DNA from: JAKZRT01 sp965247915
GTDB lineage: Bacteria > Pseudomonadota > Alphaproteobacteria > Rhodobacterales > Rhodobacteraceae
Length of the DNA: 64,000 nt
NCBI GenBank assembly: GCA_965247915.1
Contig: OZ252048.1
Coordinates: 2,666,001 to 2,730,000 of the forward strand
Direction: 5' to 3'
Positions 1 through 7,579 of the stretch are shown in pieces (within the stretch, counting starts at the first letter, position 1; each line of letters starts with the position of its first letter). Under the pieces are notes generated by a model that searched no databases, had not been told where the DNA came from, and worked only from the letters and a program-made list of their open reading frames with translations. A program made the position numbers and the translations under genes.

Positions 1-621
1 CTCATCGGCGAAAACCCGGAAATCGTGCTTTTCGGCCAGTGCCAGAAGCTCGGCCCAGTATTCCGAATTGGCCACCGCGCCCTGCGGATTAGATGGCGAA
101 CACAGAAAGGCAATCGCCGTTCGGTCTAGAATTTCACCGGCAAGGCCCGCGTAATCGGGCAGAAACCCGGTCTCGGCGGTGGCTGGCACGAACACCGGTT
201 CGGCCCCGATGGTCAGCGCCGCCACCATATAGACCTGATAAAACGGATTGGGGATCAGCACCACCGGCTTGCGCCCGGCCTTCAATTCGGGGCAGAGCGC
301 CACAACCGCAGAAAACAGCCCCTCGCGCATGCCGTTCAGCGCCATGATCTGGGTCGCCGGGTTCAACGCGGCCCCGTACCGCCGTTTGACCCAGGCCGCT
401 TGCGCCGCCTGCAACTCGGGCGTTCCGTCATTGGGCGGGTAGCGGTTGAACCCATCGGCATTGGCGGCAATCGCGTCCATCACCATCGGCGGGAACGGGT
501 GGCGGGGTTCACCGATGCTCATAGGCACAACATCGCCCCCCGGCGGATCGCCGTCGAGAAGCGCCCGCAGACGCGGGAATGCATATTCTGGCAGGTTCGA
601 AAACCGCTCCGGTGAAACCAT
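1..621 (-). CDS. dapC: Class I/II aminotransferase, DapC-like (3' end outside window)
   Basis: The first 207 residues of a fold-type I PLP aminotransferase run off the left edge. The start is the ATG at 621. The N-terminus (MVSPERFSNLPEYAFPRL), the MSIGEPRHPFPP stretch and the SPSNPQGAVA segment resemble alphaproteobacterial N-succinyl-LL-diaminopimelate aminotransferases of lysine and peptidoglycan synthesis. The PLP lysine lies beyond the window, so the assignment rests on the N-terminal half only. The frame is open throughout. Another class I/II aminotransferase of different specificity cannot be excluded. Confidence 0.8.
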   Translation of the reverse strand, partial: MVSPERFSNLPEYAFPRLRALLDGDPPGGDVVPMSIGEPRHPFPPMVMDAIAANADGFNRYPPNDGTPELQAAQAAWVKRRYGAALNPATQIMALNGMREGLFSAVVALCPELKAGRKPVVLIPNPFYQVYMVAALTIGAEPVFVPATAETGFLPDYAGLAGEILDRTAIAFLCSPSNPQGAVANSEYWAELLALAEKHDFRVFADE

Positions 622-736
622 TACTACCTCGGTTCGGGGTCGTTTCGCCCCGTTCGGACCAAAGCTAATCGCCCTTCGCGTCCGGGTCCAGAAAAACCCG
701 GGGGCCAGTCAGGGATCAGCGGTGCGATTGTGGCTT

Positions 737-2047
737 TTAGGCCAGCGCCCTCTCAATCGCGGCGCCCACACGCAGCAAACGCGCTTCGTCTCGGGGTGGG
801 GCCATGACCATCAGCCCGGTCGAAGGCACGCCCGTGGGCAGACTGAGCGCGCAAAGACCCAACAAGTTGCCGATCCGGGTATTGCGCAGCGCCAAAAGGT
901 TTTCGCCCACGTAATACTCGTGATCGCCAAGCAACCGCGCCGCGTCGGGTGGCAGAATTGCTGCAGTCGGCGCAAGCACCGCGTCATAGCCGGCTGTGGC
1001 CAGCAAATATCCTTTGCGAAGCGTCTTCAGCCGCGCCCAGGCCGCGACAAAGTCGCTGGCCAGAATGTCGGCACCACCCCGAAACCGCTCCAGAACCTCG
1101 GGAAACATCAGCTGCGGCGCAGCCTCAATAACATCCTTCCACATCCCATAGGCTTCGGACGGGAACACCAGCGCGGTCAGCGCCAGCGCCTCGGCCACTT
1201 CGCCAACCGGCCCTTCGATCACGTCGCCGCCAGCCGCGCGAATCACCGCAATGGCGGCCTCGAACCCCTGGCGCGGCGCATCGCGCAGACCGTCCAGCAT
1301 GGCGGTGGTCAGCACCAGAAACCGCCGGCCCGACAGGTCGGCACCGCTCAAATCCGGCGCGGCCCCGCCGCCCAGAGCCGCCAGCAACAGCGCCGCGTCT
1401 TCGACCGACCGGCACAGCGGGCCAACCGTATCGAAACTGGGGCACAGCGGCACGACCCCCTCAAGCGACAGCAAACCAGATGTGGTTTTCAGCCCTACCA
1501 GATCGTTCCAGGCCGCCGGAATGCGCACCGACCCGCCGGTGTCCGACCCGATCCCGGCTGCGGCCAGCCCGAAGGCCACCGACGCTGCAGCCCCCGACGA
1601 CGAACCGCCCGGCGCCGCCTTTGCATCGTTCACACAAGGCGGGGTTTGGGTGATCGGGTTCAGGCCCAGGCCCGAAAACGCCAGCGCGGACGTATGCGTC
1701 TTGCCCAGACAGACCAGTCCCGCCGCCGTAGCATGCCCGACCGCGCGCGCATCGCGCCCGGGCATCCGGCCTTGCAAAAGCGCGGTTCCCGCCTCGCACT
1801 TCGTGCCGGCCGTGTCAAAAAGGTCTTTCCACGATATCGGCACACCATCGAGCGGCCCCAACAGCATGCCCCGGGCCGCCCGGTCGCGGGCCGCTTTGGC
1901 TTCAGCGCGGGCGCGGTCGGGCGTCGTGCGGGCATAAATTCGCGGGCTCAGGTCATGACCGTCGATCGCGTCCAGATAGGTCTCGGTCAGATCGACAGGG
2001 TCGATATCGCCCCCACCAATCGACAGGGTCGATATCGCCCCCACCAA
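737..2047 (-). CDS. Amidase-signature hydrolase with duplicated, frame-shifted 5' end
   Basis: Protein of about 436 aa of the amidase signature family, which hydrolyses amides through a Lys/cis-Ser/Ser triad. Visible are ISWKDLFDTAG (Lys74), the GGSSSGAAAS loop near residue 150 and GSDTGGSVRIPA (nucleophile Ser173). The substrate cannot be told; GatA-like and urea/aryl amidases share the fold. The annotated start is a TTG at 2047, because a 28-bp tandem duplication (1991-2046) shifts the frame. Removing one copy joins the gene to ATG codons at 2075 or 2096, giving a more natural start (MTAGDLGRAIGGGDIDP). Translation efficiency of the present allele is therefore uncertain. It is divergent from the UbiH-type gene. 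Confidence 0.85.
   Translation of the reverse strand: MVGAISTLSIGGGDIDPVDLTETYLDAIDGHDLSPRIYARTTPDRARAEAKAARDRAARGMLLGPLDGVPISWKDLFDTAGTKCEAGTALLQGRMPGRDARAVGHATAAGLVCLGKTHTSALAFSGLGLNPITQTPPCVNDAKAAPGGSSSGAAASVAFGLAAAGIGSDTGGSVRIPAAWNDLVGLKTTSGLLSLEGVVPLCPSFDTVGPLCRSVEDAALLLAALGGGAAPDLSGADLSGRRFLVLTTAMLDGLRDAPRQGFEAAIAVIRAAGGDVIEGPVGEVAEALALTALVFPSEAYGMWKDVIEAAPQLMFPEVLERFRGGADILASDFVAAWARLKTLRKGYLLATAGYDAVLAPTAAILPPDAARLLGDHEYYVGENLLALRNTRIGNLLGLCALSLPTGVPSTGLMVMAPPRDEARLLRVGAAIERALA
1991..2046. repeat. 28-bp perfect tandem duplication inside amidase 5' end
   Basis: Two identical 28-bp units (1991-2018 and 2019-2046) lie head to tail, each starting ATCGACAGGG. Because 28 is not a multiple of three, the second copy separates the original start region from the amidase frame. 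Confidence 0.95.
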
Positions 2048-2179
2048 TTGCCCGGCCCAGATCGCCCGCCGTCATCGTCAGCCAGCCTGTCGACATTCGC
2101 TGCCCCCCGGGGCATTTCTCGCGACCGTAGCGGCACCTGCCCCCATGGACAATCCCGCCAACCGGGCGTTAGTGGCGGC

Positions 2180-3406
2180 ATGTCCACGCGGAGCGATATC
2201 GCCATTGCTGGCGGCGGATTGAATGGCGCGACTTTGGCGCTGGCGCTGGCTAGGGCCGGATTTTCGGTAACTCTGGTCGATGCGGCCGATCCGGTAAGCC
2301 AGACCAGCGACACTTTCGACGGACGGTCCTATGCGCTGGCGCTAACCTCGCAACGGCTGTTCACGGCACTCGGGCTTTGGCCTGCGGTGGCCGATCATGC
2401 CCAGCCGATGCTCGAGATCAAGGTCTCGGACGGGCGCGCCGGCGAAGGCCCGTCGGCCTTTTTCATGCATTTCGATCACGGCGAGATCGAAGAGGGCCCT
2501 ATGGGTTACATGGTCGAAGACCGCCACCTGCGCCGCGCGCTGATCGCGGCGGTCCGGGGCGACGAGCGGGTCACCCACCTGACCGGCGTCAAGGTCACGA
2601 CCCAGGAACCTAGCGAGAGCGACATCGCGCTGACCCTTTCGGACGGATGCGAGATCAGCGCGGCTTTGCTTGCCGGCTGCGACGGACGCGGCTCGGACAC
2701 CGCCCGGCGGGCCGGGATAAAGCGGATGGAATGGGACTATGGCCAAACCGCGCTGGTCTGCGCCATCGAACACGAACATCCCCACATGGGCATCGCGCAC
2801 CAGTTCTTCATGCCGCCCGGGCCGCTGGCCATTCTGCCGCTCAAAGGCAACCGCTCGTCGATTGTCTGGACCGAGACAACCGCGCGCGCCGCCGAGATTG
2901 AAGCGATGGACGACGCGGTCTATCTGGCCGTCCTGCGCCCCCGCTTTGGCGATTTTCTGGGCGAGATCGGCCTTGCGGGCGCGCGGTTCACTTATCCGCT
3001 GTCGCTGTCGCTGGCGCAAAGTTTCACTGGCGACCGGCTGGTGCTGGCCGGCGACGCCGCGCACAGCATCCACCCCATTGCCGGCCAGGGCCTGAACGCC
3101 GGCCTGCGCGATGTCGCGGCGCTGGCCGAAGTGCTGACCGCCGCGCGCCGCCGCGGCGAGGATTTCTCGCGCGCCGACGTGCTGGCCCGCTATGCGCAAT
3201 GGCGGCGCTTCGACACCGCCGCCCTGGCCATGGCAACCGACGCAGTAAACCGGGTTTTCTCGAACGACAACAGCCTCTTACGCCTGGGCCGCGATATCGC
3301 AATGGGGGTGATCGGCGCCGTTCCCGGTTTGCGTCGCGGGCTGATCCGCCAGGCGGCCGGTCTGACCGGCGACGTGCCGCGCCTGATGCGCGGCCTGCCG
3401 CTCTGA
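2180..3406 (+). CDS. ubiH: UbiH/UbiF/COQ6-family FAD monooxygenase
   Basis: 408-aa flavoprotein hydroxylase. The N-terminal dinucleotide-binding motif GGGLNGATLALALARAGF is at residues 11-28. The second FAD motif GDAAHSIHPIAGQGLNAG begins near residue 291, and the mid-protein YMVEDRHLRRAL element is typical of ubiquinone hydroxylases. The family hydroxylates the ring of ubiquinone precursors at the membrane. Which ring position is used (UbiH, UbiF, UbiI or a broad UbiL/M type) cannot be decided from sequence. The start is the ATG at 2180; the open frame continues far upstream but that part is the antisense of the amidase. A ubiA prenyltransferase of the same pathway is at 23774. Confidence 0.88.
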   Translation: MSTRSDIAIAGGGLNGATLALALARAGFSVTLVDAADPVSQTSDTFDGRSYALALTSQRLFTALGLWPAVADHAQPMLEIKVSDGRAGEGPSAFFMHFDHGEIEEGPMGYMVEDRHLRRALIAAVRGDERVTHLTGVKVTTQEPSESDIALTLSDGCEISAALLAGCDGRGSDTARRAGIKRMEWDYGQTALVCAIEHEHPHMGIAHQFFMPPGPLAILPLKGNRSSIVWTETTARAAEIEAMDDAVYLAVLRPRFGDFLGEIGLAGARFTYPLSLSLAQSFTGDRLVLAGDAAHSIHPIAGQGLNAGLRDVAALAEVLTAARRRGEDFSRADVLARYAQWRRFDTAALAMATDAVNRVFSNDNSLLRLGRDIAMGVIGAVPGLRRGLIRQAAGLTGDVPRLMRGLPL

Positions 3407-3476
3407 CACGCGAAAGGCCGGTGCCAATCGAAAGTGCTGACATCCGGGCCACTTCGTTTATGGTCGCGCCAGCCTT

Positions 3477-4385
3477 ATGCGCGAAGACCTGGATAGAGCC
3501 TTGCCCGACACGCCCGATGCGCCCGACCTCCTGATCGCCCCCGACCCCGGCGGGCCGGGCCTGTCGCGCATCGTCGAGGGCACCGATCAGACCGGCGCCG
3601 CTCTGCCGGTAAACGTGGTCGAAGAACGCCCGCTGACGATTTTCCTCAACGGCCAGGAGATTGTCACCGCGATGACGATCGGCGACTATCCCGAATATCT
3701 GGCCGTCGGTTTTCTGGCCAATCAGGGCATGCTGCAACCTGGCGAGGCCGTGACCGGCGTCGATTTCGATGCCGAGCTGGAAACGGTTGTGGTGCGCACC
3801 GACGGCCAGACCACTTATGAGGAAAAACTCGCCCGCAAAACCCGGACCAGCGGTTGCGCGGTCGGCACGGTCTTTGGCGACATGATGGAGGGGCTTGAGG
3901 GGTTGCGCCTGCCGCAGACGCGCGTGCGGGCTTCGTGGCTCTATGCGCTGGCGCACAAGATCAACACGACTCCCAGCCTTTACCTTGCGGCGGGCGCAAT
4001 TCACGGCACGGTGCTGTGTCGCGAAGACCGGCCGTTGGTCTATATGGAAGATGTCGGCCGCCACAACGCGGTCGACAAAATCGCCGGCTGGATGCGCTCG
4101 GAAAATGTCAGCGGGGCCGATAAAATTCTGTATACGACGGGGCGGCTGACATCGGAAATGGTGATAAAAACCGCGCTCATGGGCATCCCGGTTCTGGCGT
4201 CTCGATCGGGCTTCACCGCCTGGGGCGTCGACATCGCGCGCCAGGTCGGGCTGACCCTGGTCGGCCGGTTGCGCGGCCGACGGTTTCAGTGCCTGGCCGG
4301 GGCCGAGCGGCTGACTTATGACGTCGATCCCGAAACCCTGACCGACGAAGACCCGCGCCACCGGCGCAAGGGCGGGCGGCGATGA
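3477..4385 (+). CDS. fdhD: Formate dehydrogenase accessory sulfurtransferase FdhD
   Basis: 302 aa. FdhD delivers sulfur to the bis-MGD molybdenum cofactor of formate dehydrogenases. The conserved active-site region TSGCAVGTVFG is present with Cys127; the second Cys of the E. coli CxxC motif is absent, a variation I recall in other FdhD proteins. YMEDVGRHNAVDKIAGW and GRLTSEMVIKTALMGIPVLASRSG are family hallmarks. It is the first gene of a tight operon with a membrane protein, mobA and mobB-moeA (all junctions overlap by 4 bp). Its target is very likely the Fds enzyme at 44.7-49.3 kb, whose operon lacks its own fdhD. Confidence 0.93.
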   Translation: MREDLDRALPDTPDAPDLLIAPDPGGPGLSRIVEGTDQTGAALPVNVVEERPLTIFLNGQEIVTAMTIGDYPEYLAVGFLANQGMLQPGEAVTGVDFDAELETVVVRTDGQTTYEEKLARKTRTSGCAVGTVFGDMMEGLEGLRLPQTRVRASWLYALAHKINTTPSLYLAAGAIHGTVLCREDRPLVYMEDVGRHNAVDKIAGWMRSENVSGADKILYTTGRLTSEMVIKTALMGIPVLASRSGFTAWGVDIARQVGLTLVGRLRGRRFQCLAGAERLTYDVDPETLTDEDPRHRRKGGRR

Positions 4386-4906
4386 GCGACCCGATCACGG
4401 TGCGGTTTACCTTCGACCGGCGGCTTTTTCCGCGCGCCCTGACGGGCTGGTGGCAAAGCGCCGTGCCGCGCCCGCATTTCATCAACCGGGTGATCGCATG
4501 GGCGCTGGTCTGGGGCGGGCTGTTGATGGTCACGCTGATCCTCGGGGCGCTTGGCATCGCCCCGGCTTTTGTCGGTGCGGGGGTGATCGGGGCCGGGGTT
4601 CTGGTCCTGGGCTTCGTCATTTTGCAACGCTTGCGCATGCGCCGTTTCGTGGCCGAGATCGGCTCGCATTGGGACCGTGCAGGCGAGACGCAAGCAACCT
4701 TCAGCGCCGACGGAGTCACATTCCGCGACACCGTGATGCTCAGCCAGCTCGACTGGGCCGCCATCGTCGCCATCGTCGCGGTTCGCGGCGGCACCGTCCT
4801 GCGCTCGGGCGTCTCGATGGTGGCAATTCCCGACCGCGCACTGCCCGAAGGTCTGCGCCCGCGGGCCTTTCGCGAACGACTGGATGCCTGGAGGTTGGTT
4901 CCATGA
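4382..4906 (+). CDS. Small membrane protein, YcxB-like
   Basis: 174 aa. Two closely spaced hydrophobic segments at about residues 38-80 (WALVWGGLLMVTLILGALGI and a second) are followed by a soluble beta-rich tail (FSADGVTFRDTVMLSQLDW, then a VAIPDRALP stretch). That is the layout of YcxB-like proteins, which have no established function. It overlaps fdhD and mobA by 4 bp each, so it is translated with the cofactor genes. The link to molybdenum metabolism is positional only. Confidence 0.75.
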   Translation: MSDPITVRFTFDRRLFPRALTGWWQSAVPRPHFINRVIAWALVWGGLLMVTLILGALGIAPAFVGAGVIGAGVLVLGFVILQRLRMRRFVAEIGSHWDRAGETQATFSADGVTFRDTVMLSQLDWAAIVAIVAVRGGTVLRSGVSMVAIPDRALPEGLRPRAFRERLDAWRLVP

Positions 4907-5523
4907 ACACGCCCCTTGGCGTCATTCTTGCCGGCGGTCAGGCGCGTCGGATGGGCGGCGGCGACAAAGGATTGCTGGCGCTCGGCCGGGGCACGATTCT
5001 GTCAGGCGTGATCGAACGGTTTCGGCCTCAGGTGGCCGAGTTGGCGCTGAATGCCAACGGCGACCCGGCGCGGTTCTCAGACTTTGGCCTGCCGGTGGTG
5101 GCAGATACACTACCGGGCTTTCAGGGGCCGCTCGCAGGGGTTCTGGCCGGGCTCGACTGGGCTGCAGTCCGGGGTGCCGCCCACATCGTGACCACCGCTG
5201 CCGATACGCCGTTTCCGCCGCCCGATCTGGTGCCGCGTCTGATCCTCGCTGCCGAAGACGCGGGCATGCCCATGGCGCTGGCCGCAACCCCGGATGCGCA
5301 ACGCGGGACCGCGCGCCACCCAACGTTTGGCCTTTGGCCGGTGGCCCTGCGCGACGATCTGCGGGCGGCGCTGGCAGACGGTGTGCGCAAGGTCGTGGCC
5401 TGGACCGACACCCATGGCGCCGCCGAGGCGGTGTTTGCCACCGATCCCATTGACCCGTTCTTCAACGTCAACACGCCGCAGGACCTAGTTCGCGCACGCA
5501 GTATTCTCGCGTTGACAGCATGA
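4903..5523 (+). CDS. mobA: Molybdenum cofactor guanylyltransferase MobA
   Basis: 206 aa. Transfers GMP from GTP to molybdopterin to make MGD. The nucleotide-binding signature ILAGGQARRMGGGDKGLL is at residues 8-25, and DTPFPPPDLVPRL and the C-terminal FNVNTPQDL are typical. The ATG at 4903 overlaps the preceding stop, and the TGA overlaps the ATG of mobB-moeA, so the block is translationally coupled. Confidence 0.95.
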   Translation: MNTPLGVILAGGQARRMGGGDKGLLALGRGTILSGVIERFRPQVAELALNANGDPARFSDFGLPVVADTLPGFQGPLAGVLAGLDWAAVRGAAHIVTTAADTPFPPPDLVPRLILAAEDAGMPMALAATPDAQRGTARHPTFGLWPVALRDDLRAALADGVRKVVAWTDTHGAAEAVFATDPIDPFFNVNTPQDLVRARSILALTA

Positions 5524-7292
5524 AAATCTACGGCATTACCGGCTGGAAAAACGCCGGCAAAACCGGCCTGATGGAGCGGCTGGTGGCCGAGATCACCGGG
5601 CGCGGCTTTACCGTCTCGACGCTCAAGCACGCGCACCATGTGTTTGACGTCGATAAGCCCGGCAAGGACAGCTTTCGGCACCGCGCAGCCGGCGCGCGCG
5701 AGGTGCTGGTGGTCAGCCGCAAAAGATGGGCCCTGATGGCCGAATTGCGCGATGAGCCCGAGCCACCGCTGGCGACCCTGCTGAGCAAGCTGAAACCGGT
5801 CGATCTGGTGCTGATCGAGGGCTGGAAGCGGGAGGATCATCCAAAGATCGAGGCCTGGCGCGCGGGTACGGCCAACCCGCTGATCGCGCCCGGCGACCCG
5901 TTGATCCGTGCTGTGGCGGCCGACACCAGCGTTGCGGTTGACGTGCCTGTGTTCGATCTCGATGACACTGCGGCGATTGCCGGTTTCATCCTGCGCGAGG
6001 TCGGTCTGATCCGCGACCAAGCGCCGCCCGACCCGCTTACTCCGCCGCCGCTGCGCGACGATTGTTTTGCCCTGCCGAAGGGCGTTGACTGGCTGCCGGT
6101 TGATGTGGCTCTGACCCGATTGCGGGCCGCGCTGGCCCCGGTCAAAGGCATCGAAGCGGTGGCCACAAGCGCCGCATCGGGTCGGGTGCTGGCGGCGGAT
6201 GTAATGGCGGCGCGCGCCAACCCGCCAGCGGCCAATTCGGCGGTCGATGGCTATGGCTTTGCCCATACCGCCACCGGCAATGGCGCGCAGGTATTGCCAC
6301 TTCTGGCAGGCCGCGCGGCGGCGGGCGCGCCCTATACCGGCGCGGTCCCCGCAGGCTCGGCTATTCGCATTCTGACCGGCGCGCTGTTGCCCCGGGGCGT
6401 CGATACGGTGGTGCTCGAGGAAGATTGCCGAACCGACAGCACTCGCGTCGCCTTTCGGGGGCCGGTCAAGCAGGGCGCCAATACACGGGCCGCGGGCGAG
6501 GACGTTGCCCAAGGCGCGCAGGCGTTGCCCGCCGGGCGCCGTCTGACCCCCGCCGATCTGGCGCTTTTGTCGGCGTTCGGCGTGGCCGAGGTTGCGGTGC
6601 GCCAGCCCTTGCGCGTCGGGGTTTTGTCGACCGGGGACGAGATTGTGCAACCGGGCCGCCCCGCCGGGCCGGACCAGACCTACGACGCCAACCGGCCGAT
6701 GCTGCTGGCGATGATCGACCGCATGGGGCATCGCGGCGTCGATCTGGGCCATGTCGGCGACGACCGCGATGTCCTTCGGGCGCGGCTGGATGAGGCCGCC
6801 TCGGGCACGGATGCGATTCTGACCTCGGGCGGGGCCTCGGCGGGGGACGAAGACCATGTATCGGCGCTGTTGCAGGGCGAGGGGCACCTGACCGCCTGGC
6901 GGATCGCTGTCAAACCCGGCCGCCCGCTGGCACTGGCCACCTGGAGCGGCGTGCCGGTCTTCGGACTGCCCGGAAACCCGGTCGCCGCCTTTGTCTGCAC
7001 GGCGATATTCGCGCGGCCGGCGCTGTCACTTTTGGCTGGCGCAGGGTGGGCAGAGCCACAGGGCTTCACGGTGCCCGCAGGTTTTGAGAAACGCAAGAAA
7101 CCGGGGCGGCACGAATACCTGCGCGCGCGGCTTTCGGATGAAGGTCGCGCCGAGGTCTTCGCCTCGGAAGGCTCGGGCCGCATCTCGGGGCTTGCCTGGG
7201 CCACCGGGCTGGTCGAACTCGACGAAGGCGCGCGCGACATCGGGCCGGGCGATCCGGTGCGGTTCATCCCTTTTTCGGAACTGGGACTATGA
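5520..7292 (+). CDS. Fused MobB-MoeA molybdopterin protein
   Basis: 590-aa fusion. Residues 1-165 are MobB, a P-loop GTP-binding MGD-synthesis adaptor (Walker A GWKNAGKTG at 8-16, then the KHAHHVFDVDKPGKDS stretch). Residues of about 185-590 are MoeA, molybdopterin molybdenumtransferase (PPAANSAVDGYGF near 240, TGDEIVQPG, SGGASAGDEDHV near 440, and a C-terminal beta domain). One chain could couple molybdate insertion to nucleotide attachment. It is last in the fdhD operon, starts inside the mobA stop (ATGA), and is followed by a GC hairpin. Confidence 0.93.
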   Translation: MKIYGITGWKNAGKTGLMERLVAEITGRGFTVSTLKHAHHVFDVDKPGKDSFRHRAAGAREVLVVSRKRWALMAELRDEPEPPLATLLSKLKPVDLVLIEGWKREDHPKIEAWRAGTANPLIAPGDPLIRAVAADTSVAVDVPVFDLDDTAAIAGFILREVGLIRDQAPPDPLTPPPLRDDCFALPKGVDWLPVDVALTRLRAALAPVKGIEAVATSAASGRVLAADVMAARANPPAANSAVDGYGFAHTATGNGAQVLPLLAGRAAAGAPYTGAVPAGSAIRILTGALLPRGVDTVVLEEDCRTDSTRVAFRGPVKQGANTRAAGEDVAQGAQALPAGRRLTPADLALLSAFGVAEVAVRQPLRVGVLSTGDEIVQPGRPAGPDQTYDANRPMLLAMIDRMGHRGVDLGHVGDDRDVLRARLDEAASGTDAILTSGGASAGDEDHVSALLQGEGHLTAWRIAVKPGRPLALATWSGVPVFGLPGNPVAAFVCTAIFARPALSLLAGAGWAEPQGFTVPAGFEKRKKPGRHEYLRARLSDEGRAEVFASEGSGRISGLAWATGLVELDEGARDIGPGDPVRFIPFSELGL

Positions 7293-7330
7293 AAGCAGAA
7301 AATTGTGCCGCCTGGCACGCGGCGCCACTG

Positions 7331-7380
7331 GCGAGGGGCGCTGCCCCTCGCGCTCCCCGAAGTATTTTTCAAGCAAAGAA
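7331..7380 (+). repeat. Dispersed GC-hairpin/AGTATTTT element, copy a
   Basis: A hairpin of GCGAGGGG/CCCCTCGC is followed by GCTCCCCGAAGTATTTTT and GCAAAGAA. It lies downstream of mobB-moeA in sense orientation and could act as a terminator. Related copies are at 7502, 16841, 27097, 42221 and 43529. Confidence 0.7.
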
Positions 7381-7501
7381 TTTACACTCGATTAACCAAA
7401 ATTGAAGCATCATTGCGAGGCGGTACAGGCGGAAGCGCCGATGGCCGTAAGCGAAGAAGTCGCCCTGGGGTGCGGTTGAGGCTGTTTCCCGGGGCGCATT
7501 A

Positions 7502-7572
7502 GCTTCTTTGCTTTGGAAAATACTTCGGGAGTGAATTCGCCTTTAGGCGAAGAGGGGGCAGCGCCCCCTTGG
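7502..7572 (-). repeat. Dispersed GC-hairpin/AGTATTTT element, copy b
   Basis: Read on the minus strand this is GGGGGCGCTGCCCCC followed by CCCGAAGTATTTTCC and GCAAAGAA, matching copy a. It lies just downstream of the RND pump gene, again in sense orientation, and faces copy a tail to tail. Nothing else is recognisable in the 7293-7579 gap. Confidence 0.7.
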
Positions 7573-7579
7573 TGGCCGA

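Noticed and set aside
446..2179. Upstream extension of the UbiH-type gene to 446
   Set aside because: The extension is the antisense of the amidase and aminotransferase genes. The flavin motif starts right after the ATG at 2180.
7381..7500. Possible small RNA between the two facing hairpin elements
   Set aside because: I compared it by eye with SRP, 6S and tmRNA features and found no match; no promoter is evident.
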